Below are positions 7,844-17,911 of a DNA stretch of 57,523 bases, one piece after another. Made by a program: the position numbers and the translations under genes. The stretch covers positions 1 through 57,523 of the forward strand of contig CAJUQS010000145.1 of assembly GCA_910588365.1 (NCBI GenBank), given 5' to 3'. How positions within the stretch are numbered: position 1 is the stretch's first letter; every line of letters begins with the position of its first letter. Below the pieces are notes generated by a model, which saw nothing but the letters and a program-made list of their open reading frames with translations, searched no databases and was not told where the DNA came from. The stretch comes from an uncultured Oscillospiraceae bacterium. Lineage in GTDB: Bacteria; Bacillota; Clostridia; Oscillospirales; Oscillospiraceae.

Positions 7844-8720
7844 CGTCAGTTGGGGGGAGGCGCTGCCGGAGCGCCCGGATGTACGCCGGCGTGGTCCCGC
7901 AGCAGCCGCCGGCTAGATTCGCCCCGGCGGAAACCAGGACGGCCATGTGCCGGGCGAAGGCCTCGGGGCCCATGCTGTAGCGGGCCCGGCCCAGCTCGTC
8001 GATGGCGGGGATGCCCGCGTTGGGCTTGGCAACGACCGGGATGTCCACCGCCTCCCGGATGGAGCGGACCACCGCCTCCAGCTGGTCGGGGCCTACGGAG
8101 CAGTTGACCCCCACCGCGGCAGCCCCCATCTCCTGGAGGGCGGCGGCCGCCTCCCGGACGTTCCCGCCAAGGGGGAGGGTGCCGTCCGACTCCGCGGAGA
8201 AGGAGCACCACACCGGCAGATCGAGGTCCGCCGCCGCGTCCAGAGCGGCCACGGCCTCGTCCATCCCCATCAGAGTCTCCAGCGCGAAAAGGTCCACGCC
8301 CGCCGCGGCCAGCGCCTCCATGTGCTCGCGGTAGATGTCGTAGGCCTCGCCGTAGGACAGAGATCCCAGGGGCTCCAGGGGCTGGCCCAGGGTGGACAGA
8401 TCGCCTGCCACCAGCGCCCTGCCTCCGGCGGCCTCCCTTGTCAGGGCGGTCAGCCGGGCGTTCAGCGCCCCTGTTTCCCGCTCCAGGCCAAAGTCCTTCA
8501 GGCGCAGGCGGTGTGCGGAGAAGGTCGGTGCGCAGAGGATCGCACTCCCCGCCTCCACGTAGCCGCGCTGAAGCTCCAGTATGACCTCCGGATGGTCCAG
8601 TATCCACGTCTCCGCGCAGACACCGACCGGCATCCCTGCCGCCCGGAGATTGCTGCCGGTGGCGCCGTCCAGAAGGACCGTGCCGGCCTGGGTCAGCCGG
8701 GTAAATTCTTGTTTCGTCAT
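7806..8720 (-). CDS. Homocysteine S-methyltransferase family protein (MetH N-terminal-domain-like)
   Basis: 304 aa. A Pfam S-methyl_trans-type barrel with LLDGATGSNL at the N terminus. Zinc-ligand cysteines appear in GVNCSVGP (about residue 205) and GGCCGTTP (about 275). Such stand-alone domains transfer methyl groups from betaine, S-methylmethionine or a corrinoid or folate donor to homocysteine; the donor cannot be told here. The ATG at 8720 has AGGGGGG upstream; the in-frame ATG at 8747 has no comparable site. The last 15 residues (about TDGQSGGFAAEGSF) are encoded by a dispersed hairpin module and are unlikely to be functional. Confidence 0.8.
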   Translation of the reverse strand: MTKQEFTRLTQAGTVLLDGATGSNLRAAGMPVGVCAETWILDHPEVILELQRGYVEAGSAILCAPTFSAHRLRLKDFGLERETGALNARLTALTREAAGGRALVAGDLSTLGQPLEPLGSLSYGEAYDIYREHMEALAAAGVDLFALETLMGMDEAVAALDAAADLDLPVWCSFSAESDGTLPLGGNVREAAAALQEMGAAAVGVNCSVGPDQLEAVVRSIREAVDIPVVAKPNAGIPAIDELGRARYSMGPEAFARHMAVLVSAGANLAGGCCGTTPAYIRALRQRLPPTDGQSGGFAAEGSF

Positions 8721-8733
8721 GGCGTCCCCCCTG

Positions 8734-8755
8734 GAGCCTGTTTTCAAACAGACTC
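8734..8755. repeat. Short palindrome resembling joined family-1 element ends
   Basis: GAGCCTGTTT and AAACAGACTC are separated by two bases and followed by TAA. They match the outer ten bases of the family-1 miniature elements. This could be an extreme internal deletion of such an element or a coincidental hairpin. Confidence 0.35.
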
Positions 8756-8783
8756 TAAAAAACAGTACATAAAAACACTTGGT

Positions 8784-8812
8784 ATCATACAGGATTCAAG
8801 GGGTGATTGCAA
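8784..8812 (-). promoter_or_regulatory. Promoter of the homocysteine methyltransferase-like gene
   Basis: On the minus strand TTGCAA and TATGAT are separated by 17 bp, ending about 65 bases upstream of the ATG at 8720. The transcript probably covers the following flavoprotein gene. Confidence 0.6.
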
Positions 8813-8870
8813 GCGTTTTCTGGTTTTTGCAACAAAATCCCACATGGAATCAGAGGCCGGCTGAAAGAAA

Positions 8871-8904
8871 CCCCCTGACGCGGAAAGTACGCAGCGTCAG
8901 GGGG
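8871..8904 (-). terminator. Intrinsic terminator of the EF-G-like gene
   Basis: An 11-bp perfect stem (CCCCCTGACGC with GCGTCAGGGGG) with a 12-nt loop follows the stop of the gene at 8964. It runs into a short U-rich tract on the minus strand. Confidence 0.75.
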
Positions 8905-8963
8905 CGGTTCATATCCCGGTCGGCATCAAAAGCCGGATACCATGGTTTTTACGTCTGACCGGA

Positions 8964-11033
8964 TTACTCCTCCGCCAGGGCCTTCGCCTCGGCAATGGCT
9001 TTCTCCTGGGCGGCAGCGGGGCACTCCTCGTAGCGGATGAAGTGAAGAGTGAAGGTGCCGCGGGACTGGGTCATGGAGCGCAGGTCGATGGCGTAGGTCA
9101 TCATCTCCGCCATGGGGACCTCGGCCTCCACCACCTGATCGCCGCCGCCGGTGGGGTTCATGCCCATGATGCGGCCCCGGCGCTTGTTCAGATCGCCCAG
9201 GATGTCGCCCATATAGCTGTCAGGAATGGTGACCTTCAGCTCGCCGATGGGCTCGAGGAGCACGGGGGAGGCCTCGGGCAGGGCGGCCTTATAGGCCAGC
9301 TGGGCGGCGGTCTTGAAGGCGATTTCGGAGGAGTCAACGGGGTGATAGGAGCCGTCCACCAGGGTGGCTTTCAAAAACACCATGGGGTAGCCCGCCAGTA
9401 CGCCGTGGACGCAGGCCTCCCGCAGGCCCTTCTCAACGGCGGGGAAGAAGTTCTTGGGCACGCTGCCGCCGAAGACCTCCTCGGCGAAGATCATGGCCTC
9501 CTGCTCATCCTGGGGCTCGAAGACAATGTGTACGTCGCCGAACTGGCCGCTGCCGCCGGTCTGCTTCTTGTGGCGGCCCTGCTTGCGAACCTGCTTGCGG
9601 ATCTTCTCGCGGTAGGCCACGCGCGGGGTATCCAGCTCGGCGTCCACGCCGAAGCGGCTCTTGAGCTTGCTGACCAGCACATCGATCTGGATGTCGCCCG
9701 CGCCGGAGACCACCACCTGATGGGTCTCGGCGTTGTTGACCACGGTGAAGGTGGGATCCTCCTCGTTGAGGCGGATGAGGCCGGTGCCCACCTTCTCGTC
9801 CTGGCCGCGGGTCTTGGGGGCGATGGCCCGGGAGTAGCAGGGCTCGGCAAACTGCACGGGGGCCAGCTTCACAACCTGTTTGGGGTCGCAGAGGGTGTCG
9901 CCGGTCTTCAGGCGGTCCATCTTGGCGATGGCGCCGATGTCGCCGCAGGCGATCTCCTTGACCTCCTCGTTCTTCTTGCCCCTGATGGTGTACAGGCGGC
10001 CCAGCTTCTCAGCCTTGCCGGTGGTGGGGTTGTAGAGGGACATATCGCCGGTGATCTTGCCGGAGACGACCTTGACCAGGGAGTACTTGCCGTACTGGTC
10101 GGAGATGGTCTTGAAGACAATGGCGGCGGTGGGGCCGTTGGGATCCCGCTTGATCTCCATGCTGTTCTCGCCGGACTCGTCGGTGGCCGTCTCGGCGGGC
10201 ATCTCCTGGGGACCGGGGACCAGATCCACGATGGTGGAGAGGAGCATCTCCGTGCCCAGGCCCGTCAGAGCGGAGCCGCAGACCACGGGAGCCAGGGTGC
10301 CCTCGTGCATACCGACCTTCAGGCCGGTCATGATCTCCTCCTTGGTGAAGGCCTCGCCGGCGAAGAACTTCTCCATGTTCTCCTCCGTGGTCTCGGCCAC
10401 GGCCTCCATCAGCTGGCCGTAGAGCTCGTCGACAACCTTCATCTTGCTGTCGGGAATGGGGATCTCCACCCGCTTGCCCTTCTTGTTCTCGGGCATCTGG
10501 TAGGCCTTCTTGTTGAGCACGTCGATGATGCCGATGGTGCGCTTGTTTTCATCCCAGATGGGGGCGACCACAGGGGCGATGGACTTCGACAGCTTCTCCC
10601 GCAGGGCCTCCAGAGTGGTGGAGAAGTTGGCGTTCTCCTCGTCCTCCTTGGAGATGTAGACGATGCAGGGCTTCTTCTGCTCCTTGAGGTACTTCCAGCA
10701 GCGCTCCGCACCCACGCTCAGGCCGTCCTTGGAGGCGCACACCAGCACGCCCACCTCGGCGGCCCGGACGCCGGACTGCATCTCGCCGGCGAAGTCGAAG
10801 TTGCCCGGAGCGTCCAGGACATTGATCTTCACACCGCCGTAGTTGATGGGCGTCATAGCCAGGGAGATGGAAATCTGGCGCTTGATCTCCTCGGGGTCAT
10901 AGTCACAAACGGTGTTGCCGTCCGCGCTCTTGCCCAGGCGGTCGGTGACGCCGGTGATGTACAGCATGCTCTCCACCAGGGAGGTCTTTCCGCTGCCGCC
11001 GTGGCCCAGCAGGCAGATGTTGCGAATGTCCAT
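8964..11033 (-). CDS. Non-canonical elongation factor G paralogue (EF-G2 type)
   Basis: 689 aa with the complete EF-G domain order. The P-loop is GHGGSGKTS (residues 10-18) where EF-G has AHIDAGKTT. Switch II reads DAPGNFDF, with Asn78 in place of the catalytic His. The G4 motif is ISKED instead of NKMD. Domains II to V are recognisable (ending LHFIRYEECP). These changes are typical of the EF-G2 group (Thermus EF-G-2, mycobacterial FusA2), whose function is unsettled and which is not the main translocase. GTP hydrolysis may be slow or absent. The start has GAAGGAGA upstream and a good promoter. Confidence 0.88.
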   Translation of the reverse strand: MDIRNICLLGHGGSGKTSLVESMLYITGVTDRLGKSADGNTVCDYDPEEIKRQISISLAMTPINYGGVKINVLDAPGNFDFAGEMQSGVRAAEVGVLVCASKDGLSVGAERCWKYLKEQKKPCIVYISKEDEENANFSTTLEALREKLSKSIAPVVAPIWDENKRTIGIIDVLNKKAYQMPENKKGKRVEIPIPDSKMKVVDELYGQLMEAVAETTEENMEKFFAGEAFTKEEIMTGLKVGMHEGTLAPVVCGSALTGLGTEMLLSTIVDLVPGPQEMPAETATDESGENSMEIKRDPNGPTAAIVFKTISDQYGKYSLVKVVSGKITGDMSLYNPTTGKAEKLGRLYTIRGKKNEEVKEIACGDIGAIAKMDRLKTGDTLCDPKQVVKLAPVQFAEPCYSRAIAPKTRGQDEKVGTGLIRLNEEDPTFTVVNNAETHQVVVSGAGDIQIDVLVSKLKSRFGVDAELDTPRVAYREKIRKQVRKQGRHKKQTGGSGQFGDVHIVFEPQDEQEAMIFAEEVFGGSVPKNFFPAVEKGLREACVHGVLAGYPMVFLKATLVDGSYHPVDSSEIAFKTAAQLAYKAALPEASPVLLEPIGELKVTIPDSYMGDILGDLNKRRGRIMGMNPTGGGDQVVEAEVPMAEMMTYAIDLRSMTQSRGTFTLHFIRYEECPAAAQEKAIAEAKALAEE

Positions 11034-11129
11034 AGAGTTTATGTCTCCTTCCGTTTATCTTGGGAAGCGCCGCTGACGAAACAAGCGCTCCCCCCTGTCC
11101 CGTGGATCGGGAATTTGCCTAACGGACTA

Positions 11130-11158
11130 ATTATAGTACTTTTTCCGTTTTAGCACAA
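11130..11158 (-). promoter_or_regulatory. Promoter of the EF-G-like gene
   Basis: Minus-strand TTGTGC and a perfect TATAAT are separated by 17 bp, about 100 bases upstream of the start at 11033. Confidence 0.7.
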
Positions 11159-11208
11159 CTGGAATTTTTATAATAGGAAGGATTTTAGACAGATTAACCA
11201 AAAGCTCC

Positions 11209-11230
11209 CTGGATTTTTTGATGAATCCAG
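11209..11230 (-). terminator. Weak terminator-like hairpin after the P-type ATPase-like gene
   Basis: CTGGATT and AATCCAG form a 7-bp stem about 12 bases after the stop at 11242. The loop contains six A residues on the minus strand, and no clean U tract follows the stem. Confidence 0.4.
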
Positions 11231-11241
11231 CAATAGCGGAG

Positions 11242-13710
11242 CTACAGTTTGTCCACCGTCCACACCAGGGGCAGCATGGGGGCGGTCCACAGCAGCAGGA
11301 AAGTCAGCAGCAGCAGAGGCGTGAGCACCCCGTAGCTGCCGGTGAAGGTCAGGTAGAAGCCCAGGAGGGCGCCGGCGATGCTGCTGAAGATGGAGATCAG
11401 GTTCCCCACCGCCGCCGTCTGGCACAGCCGGCGGCTGCCGGCGACCAGGGACGCGTAGGGCAGCAGGCCCTCCCGGTAGAGCAGGCCGTTGGGGCCTCCC
11501 GCCTCCCGCTCCGGGTCGCTGAGGGACAGCCGCTCGCTCATCTCCAGCTGTACGGCGGAGCAGTCGGTGCCGAACTTGCCCTTGAGCAGCTTGGGGGTGA
11601 CGTTTCCGTCCCGCACCGCCAGCACCAGCTGAAAGCCGTTGCGCCGCAGGGCGCGGATAGCGATCTCCGTCGTGTCGGCGGCACGGTATTTGATGGAGAA
11701 CACCGCCGTCAGCTCCCCGTCCACCGCCAGGCAGATGCAGGTCTTGTAGGGCAGGCTGGCGGGCAGGCGCACCGCCTTGTGCCGCATGAAGGAGGGCACG
11801 CCCACCAGCACGGTTTCCCCGTGGATCATGCCGCTCATTCCGCCGCTGTCGTCGTGGATGTGGAAGTGCTCCAGCGTCTGGCAGTCCACGCTGCCGCTGC
11901 GGGCCAGTTCCCCAAACATCCGGCCCAGGATGCCGCCGCCCTGGACCGCCAGGGTGGCCGCGTAGGACACGGCCCGCTCACGCTCCTCGCCGTAGAGCTT
12001 CAGTCCGCCCACCACGGCGGCCCCGGGCGGAAAGAGATCGCCGTCGGTCACCACCAGACGGGTGGAGGAGGCCAGGGCCGCCGCGCCGTAGTGCCCCGCC
12101 ACGGCGGCGCCGTTCCGGGACAGGCGTTCCGCCAGCCGCCCGAAGGGAACCCAGAAGGCCAGCGGGAAGACCAGGGACGAGGAGGCGCACAGCACCACGG
12201 ACCAGCACCAGAGCAGGTCCTGGTTCCGCTCCTGCCCCACGGAGGAGAGCACGCCGAATACCAGGGAGGCCGCGGCCAGCAGCGGCAGAAGCAGCCTCTG
12301 CCACTGGGAGGAGGTGTCCTCCATGCCGGAGCGGGTGCAGAAGCCGGCGATGCCCCCGGCGCCCTTGGCGACGCCGTGCTCGCAGCGGTCCACCAGACGG
12401 CTGGGCGCGCCCATGGCGGCGGTGCGCATGGTCTCGATCATGCCCCTGTGGAGCCCGTTCAGCCCCCACAGGACGAATACGGACAGGGCCGCGGCGATGC
12501 CCCCCAGCGGGGGCGTTCCGGCCCGCTCCGGCAGCAGAAGCATGGTCATCTCATCCAGCAGCGTCACGGCCGTACACAGCAGGGCGGTGGCGCACACGTT
12601 CCAGCACCGCTCCCGCAGCCCCTCCACCGCGGCCCGGTACACCGGCCAGCACAGGATGCTGGTCAGCGTCTGGATCACCAGCACGCTGACGGCCGCGTTG
12701 TCGGCGCTGGCGCTGAAAAAGGGGACGCTGACGCCGAACTGGTCCAGCACCCAGGGCGCCCACAGCAGGGCCAGCAGGGGCACGGACAGCAGCAGGGCCC
12801 TCCGGCACTCCCGGAACCGCCGCTTGTGCCAGCCCGCCAGCTCGCTGGGCAGGGGCTCGTTCTCCGTCTCCGGCAGGGGCGGCTGGGGGGTGGGCTCCCG
12901 CCGCCGGACCGTGCGGTCCGTCTTTTTGCGCCGGAGCTTCTCCAGACGCCGGCGCAGCTTCTCCTGGTGCTGTTCCTGCTCCTCCTTCACCGCGTCCACG
13001 GTGCTGGCCACCACGTCCTCCATGGATACGGGGGGCGGTTCTTCCTGAGCGGGCTCCGGCTCCGGTGCGGGCTCCGGCTCGGGCTCGGGTTCTGGTTCCC
13101 GCTCCGGCGGGGGAGGGGCCTCCTCCTGCGGCTCCGGTACGGCTTCCGTATCCGGTACGGCTTCCGTCTCCAGCGCGGCGTCCTGGAGCACCTCGGCCCT
13201 CAGCCCCAGATCCTCCCAGAATGCCTGATCCATCAGATCCTCCTCGGAGATGCCGGAGGCCTCCTGCGGAGTCTCCGGTTCACTCTCCGGCGGATCCGGC
13301 GGGGCCGGGACGGGAGGGGGATCCGGCGGGACCGGGACGGGAGGGGGATCCGGCGGGACCTCCTCCTCTATGGAGACCTCCGCCTCTCCGGCGGCGTCCG
13401 GTTCCGGCTCCCGCCGCCCGAACAGCCGCCAGCGGCGGCGGGCGGGCCGGGCCGGCTCCTCTTGATCCGGCGGATCCGTTGGCGCAGGCTCCGGCTCCGG
13501 CTCGGGTTCCGCTTTGGGCTCCGGATCGGGCGGCGGAGGGGGCTCCTCCGGCCGGGGGGCGTCCGCGGCGGGTGCCGGCTTGCTGCCGTACTCCGCCAGG
13601 ATCTCATCCAAATCAAAGGTTCCGTCCTCCGGCAGCTCCACGCCCAGCAGGAGACGCTGGGTGTCCATCAAGGGGTCTATTGGGTTGTTAAAATCCTGTT
13701 TATCTGTCAT
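11242..13710 (-). CDS. Degenerate P-type ATPase-like membrane protein with long Pro/Glu-rich N-terminal tail
   Basis: 822 aa. Residues 1-300 are cytoplasmic, rich in Pro and Glu (PEP and PPDPPPVP repeats), and end in a basic coiled-coil-like stretch. Membrane segments lie at about 305-325, 340-358, 368-390, 403-420, 472-525 and 770-815. Between them the order of P-type ATPase features is kept: RNGAAVAGHYGAAALASS before the phosphorylation site, an N-domain-like GMIHGETVLVGVPS, then a domain like the P-domain (AIRALRRNGFQLVLAVRDGN). The DKTGT motif is replaced by DGDLF (Asp556 kept), and no GDGxND motif is present. It is probably not a pump. Same strand as rlmB, 48 bp downstream. The ribosome site is weak (AAGAGA). 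Confident in the fold resemblance; role unknown. Confidence 0.7.
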   Translation of the reverse strand: MTDKQDFNNPIDPLMDTQRLLLGVELPEDGTFDLDEILAEYGSKPAPAADAPRPEEPPPPPDPEPKAEPEPEPEPAPTDPPDQEEPARPARRRWRLFGRREPEPDAAGEAEVSIEEEVPPDPPPVPVPPDPPPVPAPPDPPESEPETPQEASGISEEDLMDQAFWEDLGLRAEVLQDAALETEAVPDTEAVPEPQEEAPPPPEREPEPEPEPEPAPEPEPAQEEPPPVSMEDVVASTVDAVKEEQEQHQEKLRRRLEKLRRKKTDRTVRRREPTPQPPLPETENEPLPSELAGWHKRRFRECRRALLLSVPLLALLWAPWVLDQFGVSVPFFSASADNAAVSVLVIQTLTSILCWPVYRAAVEGLRERCWNVCATALLCTAVTLLDEMTMLLLPERAGTPPLGGIAAALSVFVLWGLNGLHRGMIETMRTAAMGAPSRLVDRCEHGVAKGAGGIAGFCTRSGMEDTSSQWQRLLLPLLAAASLVFGVLSSVGQERNQDLLWCWSVVLCASSSLVFPLAFWVPFGRLAERLSRNGAAVAGHYGAAALASSTRLVVTDGDLFPPGAAVVGGLKLYGEERERAVSYAATLAVQGGGILGRMFGELARSGSVDCQTLEHFHIHDDSGGMSGMIHGETVLVGVPSFMRHKAVRLPASLPYKTCICLAVDGELTAVFSIKYRAADTTEIAIRALRRNGFQLVLAVRDGNVTPKLLKGKFGTDCSAVQLEMSERLSLSDPEREAGGPNGLLYREGLLPYASLVAGSRRLCQTAAVGNLISIFSSIAGALLGFYLTFTGSYGVLTPLLLLTFLLLWTAPMLPLVWTVDKL
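13292..13360. repeat. 27-bp tandem repeat inside the Pro-rich tail
   Basis: A 27-bp unit starting GGATCCGGCGGG recurs at 13292, 13319 and 13346 (about 2.5 copies). It keeps the reading frame and encodes PPDPPPVPV/A units of the tail of the P-type ATPase-like protein. Copy number could vary between strains without a frameshift. Confidence 0.85.
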
Positions 13711-13758
13711 ACGCAGTCTCTTTTCTTTTGCAGGCGGGGATGGGCGGCGCTGTGAGGA

Positions 13759-14517
13759 TCAGCTCCTCTGCCGCACGGCCTCATAGAGGAGAATGGCGGC
13801 GGCCGCCGAGGCGTTGAGGGAGGATATGCTGCCCTTCATGGGGATGCTGACCAGGAAGTCGCAGCTCTCCCGGACCAGGCGGCCCATGCCGTCCCCCTCG
13901 CTGCCGATGACGATGGCGGCGGGGGAGCGGAGATCCGCACCGTATAGGGGCACGGCCCCGTCGGCGGCGGTGCCGAATATCCAGATCCCCCGCTTTTTCA
14001 GATCCTTCAGCGCGGCCGGCAGGTTGGGCACCCGGGCCACCGGCAGGTAGCTGACCGCTCCGGCGCTGGTTTTCGCCGTCACGGCGGTGAGCCCCGCGCT
14101 GCGGCGCTTGGGGATGATGACGCCGTGGGCCCCGGCGCACTCGGCGGTGCGGATGATGGCGCCCAGGTTGTGAGGGTCCGAGATCTCATCGCAGATTACC
14201 AGCAGAGGGGGCTCGCCCCGCCCGGCCGCCCGGTCCAGCAGATCCTCCAGCGTGGCGTAGGCCGCGGCGGCGGCCACGGCGATGACGCCCTGGTGGCTGT
14301 GGGTGCCGCTCATGGCGTCCAGCTTGCGCCGGTCCGCCACCACCACCACCACGCCGGCCTCCCGGGCGTTGGCGGCAATGCGGGCCAGGGTGCGGTCGGT
14401 CTCCCCCTTGGCGATGTACAGCTTGTCAATGGCGGTTCCGGCCCGCAGGGCCTCTGTCACCGCGTTGCGCCCCTCGATCAGGCCCTCGGCCGCGGGGCGC
14501 GCGTCGTGCTCTCTCAT
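13759..14517 (-). CDS. rlmB: 23S rRNA 2'-O-methyltransferase, TrmH/SpoU family (RlmB-like)
   Basis: 252 aa. An N-terminal substrate-binding domain (EGRNAVTEALRAG) is followed by a SPOUT knot with DPHNLGAIIRTAE, VIGSEGDGM and IPMKGSISSLNASAAAAILLYE, the three family motifs. The probable activity is Gm2251 methylation of 23S rRNA, although close paralogues in Firmicutes modify other sites. The ATG at 14517 has GGAGGATTTTTCTT upstream. It probably forms an operon with the P-type ATPase-like gene downstream. Confidence 0.88.
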   Translation of the reverse strand: MREHDARPAAEGLIEGRNAVTEALRAGTAIDKLYIAKGETDRTLARIAANAREAGVVVVVADRRKLDAMSGTHSHQGVIAVAAAAAYATLEDLLDRAAGRGEPPLLVICDEISDPHNLGAIIRTAECAGAHGVIIPKRRSAGLTAVTAKTSAGAVSYLPVARVPNLPAALKDLKKRGIWIFGTAADGAVPLYGADLRSPAAIVIGSEGDGMGRLVRESCDFLVSIPMKGSISSLNASAAAAILLYEAVRQRS

Positions 14518-14655
14518 AAGAAAAATCCTCCGGCAATGGCTGATTTTGTCGCAAGTATGGCGTCAGACGCCTGGAATAATGCCAGTATACCACAAACGGG
14601 GGGGCCTGCGGAAGGGGTATTCACAGAAATTTCACAGAAAATCCGCAGTCAGTCC

Positions 14656-14684
14656 TTGTGGCTGGTCGGAATTTGTGGTAGGAT
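14656..14684 (+). promoter_or_regulatory. Promoter of the second ftsH operon
   Basis: TTGTGG and TAGGAT are separated by 17 bp, about 58 bases upstream of the ATG at 14742. Moderate consensus match. Confidence 0.5.
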
Positions 14685-14741
14685 GCTCTGTAGCGGCTCA
14701 TGATAGGGCGGATTTGCCTGTTGCAATAGAAGGAGACAGTA

Positions 14742-16822
<2,081 letters not shown>

Positions 16823-16826
<4 letters not shown>

Positions 16827-17890
16827 GGCAGATAGCTGCCAAAGTACTGAGGGTCGTGCGGAACGTCCTGTGCGTCCTCGCGGCGCTGCTTCTCCTGTTT
16901 CTCCTCGTTAGATTCATCGGAACGAGAATCAACGGCAGGACCCCCTCGGGCGGAATCAACGAGTCCATGTATGTTGAAATAAATGGTACGAAACAGTGGA
17001 TCAGCATCTATGGAGAGGACATAGACAACCCGGTCCTGCTGTACCTCCACGGCGGTCCGGGGTCATCGACAAGCGCGTTTGATTATGTCTTCACAAGAAA
17101 ATGGGCGGATGTCTATACGGTCGTGACCTGGGATCAGAGAAATTGTGGCAAAAGCTGCGAAAAGGGCGGGGATTCGGCGTCCCTGACATACGATCTCATG
17201 ATGGACGACGGACTGGCAGTGACGCAGTATCTGATTGACTACCTGGATGTGGAAAAAATTGCGCTCCTGGGGCACTCCTGGGGGACCTATTACGGGTGCA
17301 ATCTGGTGTTGGCACATCCGGAATATTACAGCTGCTATATCGGAGCAGGCCAACTGGTGGATATGTACGAAAACGAGGTGGCTTTTCAGGAGGCCGCTGC
17401 GGAGTGGGCGGGCAATGAGGAGGAAGCCCTGGAGCTTCTGAAAGCGCTTACACCAGATCGCCTCACGCCGTCGCACTTTGAGGCGAAGAACCGTCTGATG
17501 GAAAAATATGGATACGGCATGATGAGGGATGGGAGCGATTACAGTCTGCCGGCCGCTATCATATTTAATCCATATTATTCTCTGGCGGATTGGATCGATT
17601 ATCTCTCAGCCGATCCTTCCGTATATATGGATTTCATTGTGTCGGACGAATTCGACAGGTTTTCCCTGACGGGCAGGGCCGAGTATACGGTACCGTTCTA
17701 CAATATCAACGGGGACTGCGACTATCAGACCAATTACCAGTTGGCGCAAAACTATTTTGAGGAGATCGACGCTCCCTATAAAAAACTCTACATGATGGAG
17801 GATACCACCCACGGGCTGCTGGAATCCAAGTCTGAGGCATTTTCAGATATTTTGCATGAAATCGCTGTGCAGCAGAACACGATAGAATAA
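16823..17890 (+). CDS. Membrane-anchored alpha/beta hydrolase (proline iminopeptidase-like, S33)
   Basis: 355 aa. One N-terminal membrane segment (about 13-33) is followed by an alpha/beta hydrolase domain. The oxyanion motif is HGGPGSS (76-82), followed by WDQRNCGKS. The nucleophile elbow is GHSWGT (Ser152), with a likely acid in NGDCD and a His in TTHGLLES. HGGPG and DQRxxGxS are typical of proline iminopeptidases. The substrate may be a peptide amide or ester outside the membrane. It overlaps ftsH by 4 bp. The gene is visibly AT-richer than its neighbours, which suggests later acquisition. Confidence 0.8.
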
Positions 17891-17911
17891 ATAAAGCAGG
17901 AGGAGAAGAAA

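Noticed and set aside
8734..8755. Full family-1 miniature element
   Set aside because: Only the outer ten bases of each end are present with one mismatch and no duplication, so it is listed as a possible remnant only.
11242..13710. Decaying pseudogene of a metal pump
   Set aside because: The frame is intact over 822 codons, with clear membrane segments and no stops. The tail is long and in-frame repeats are preserved.
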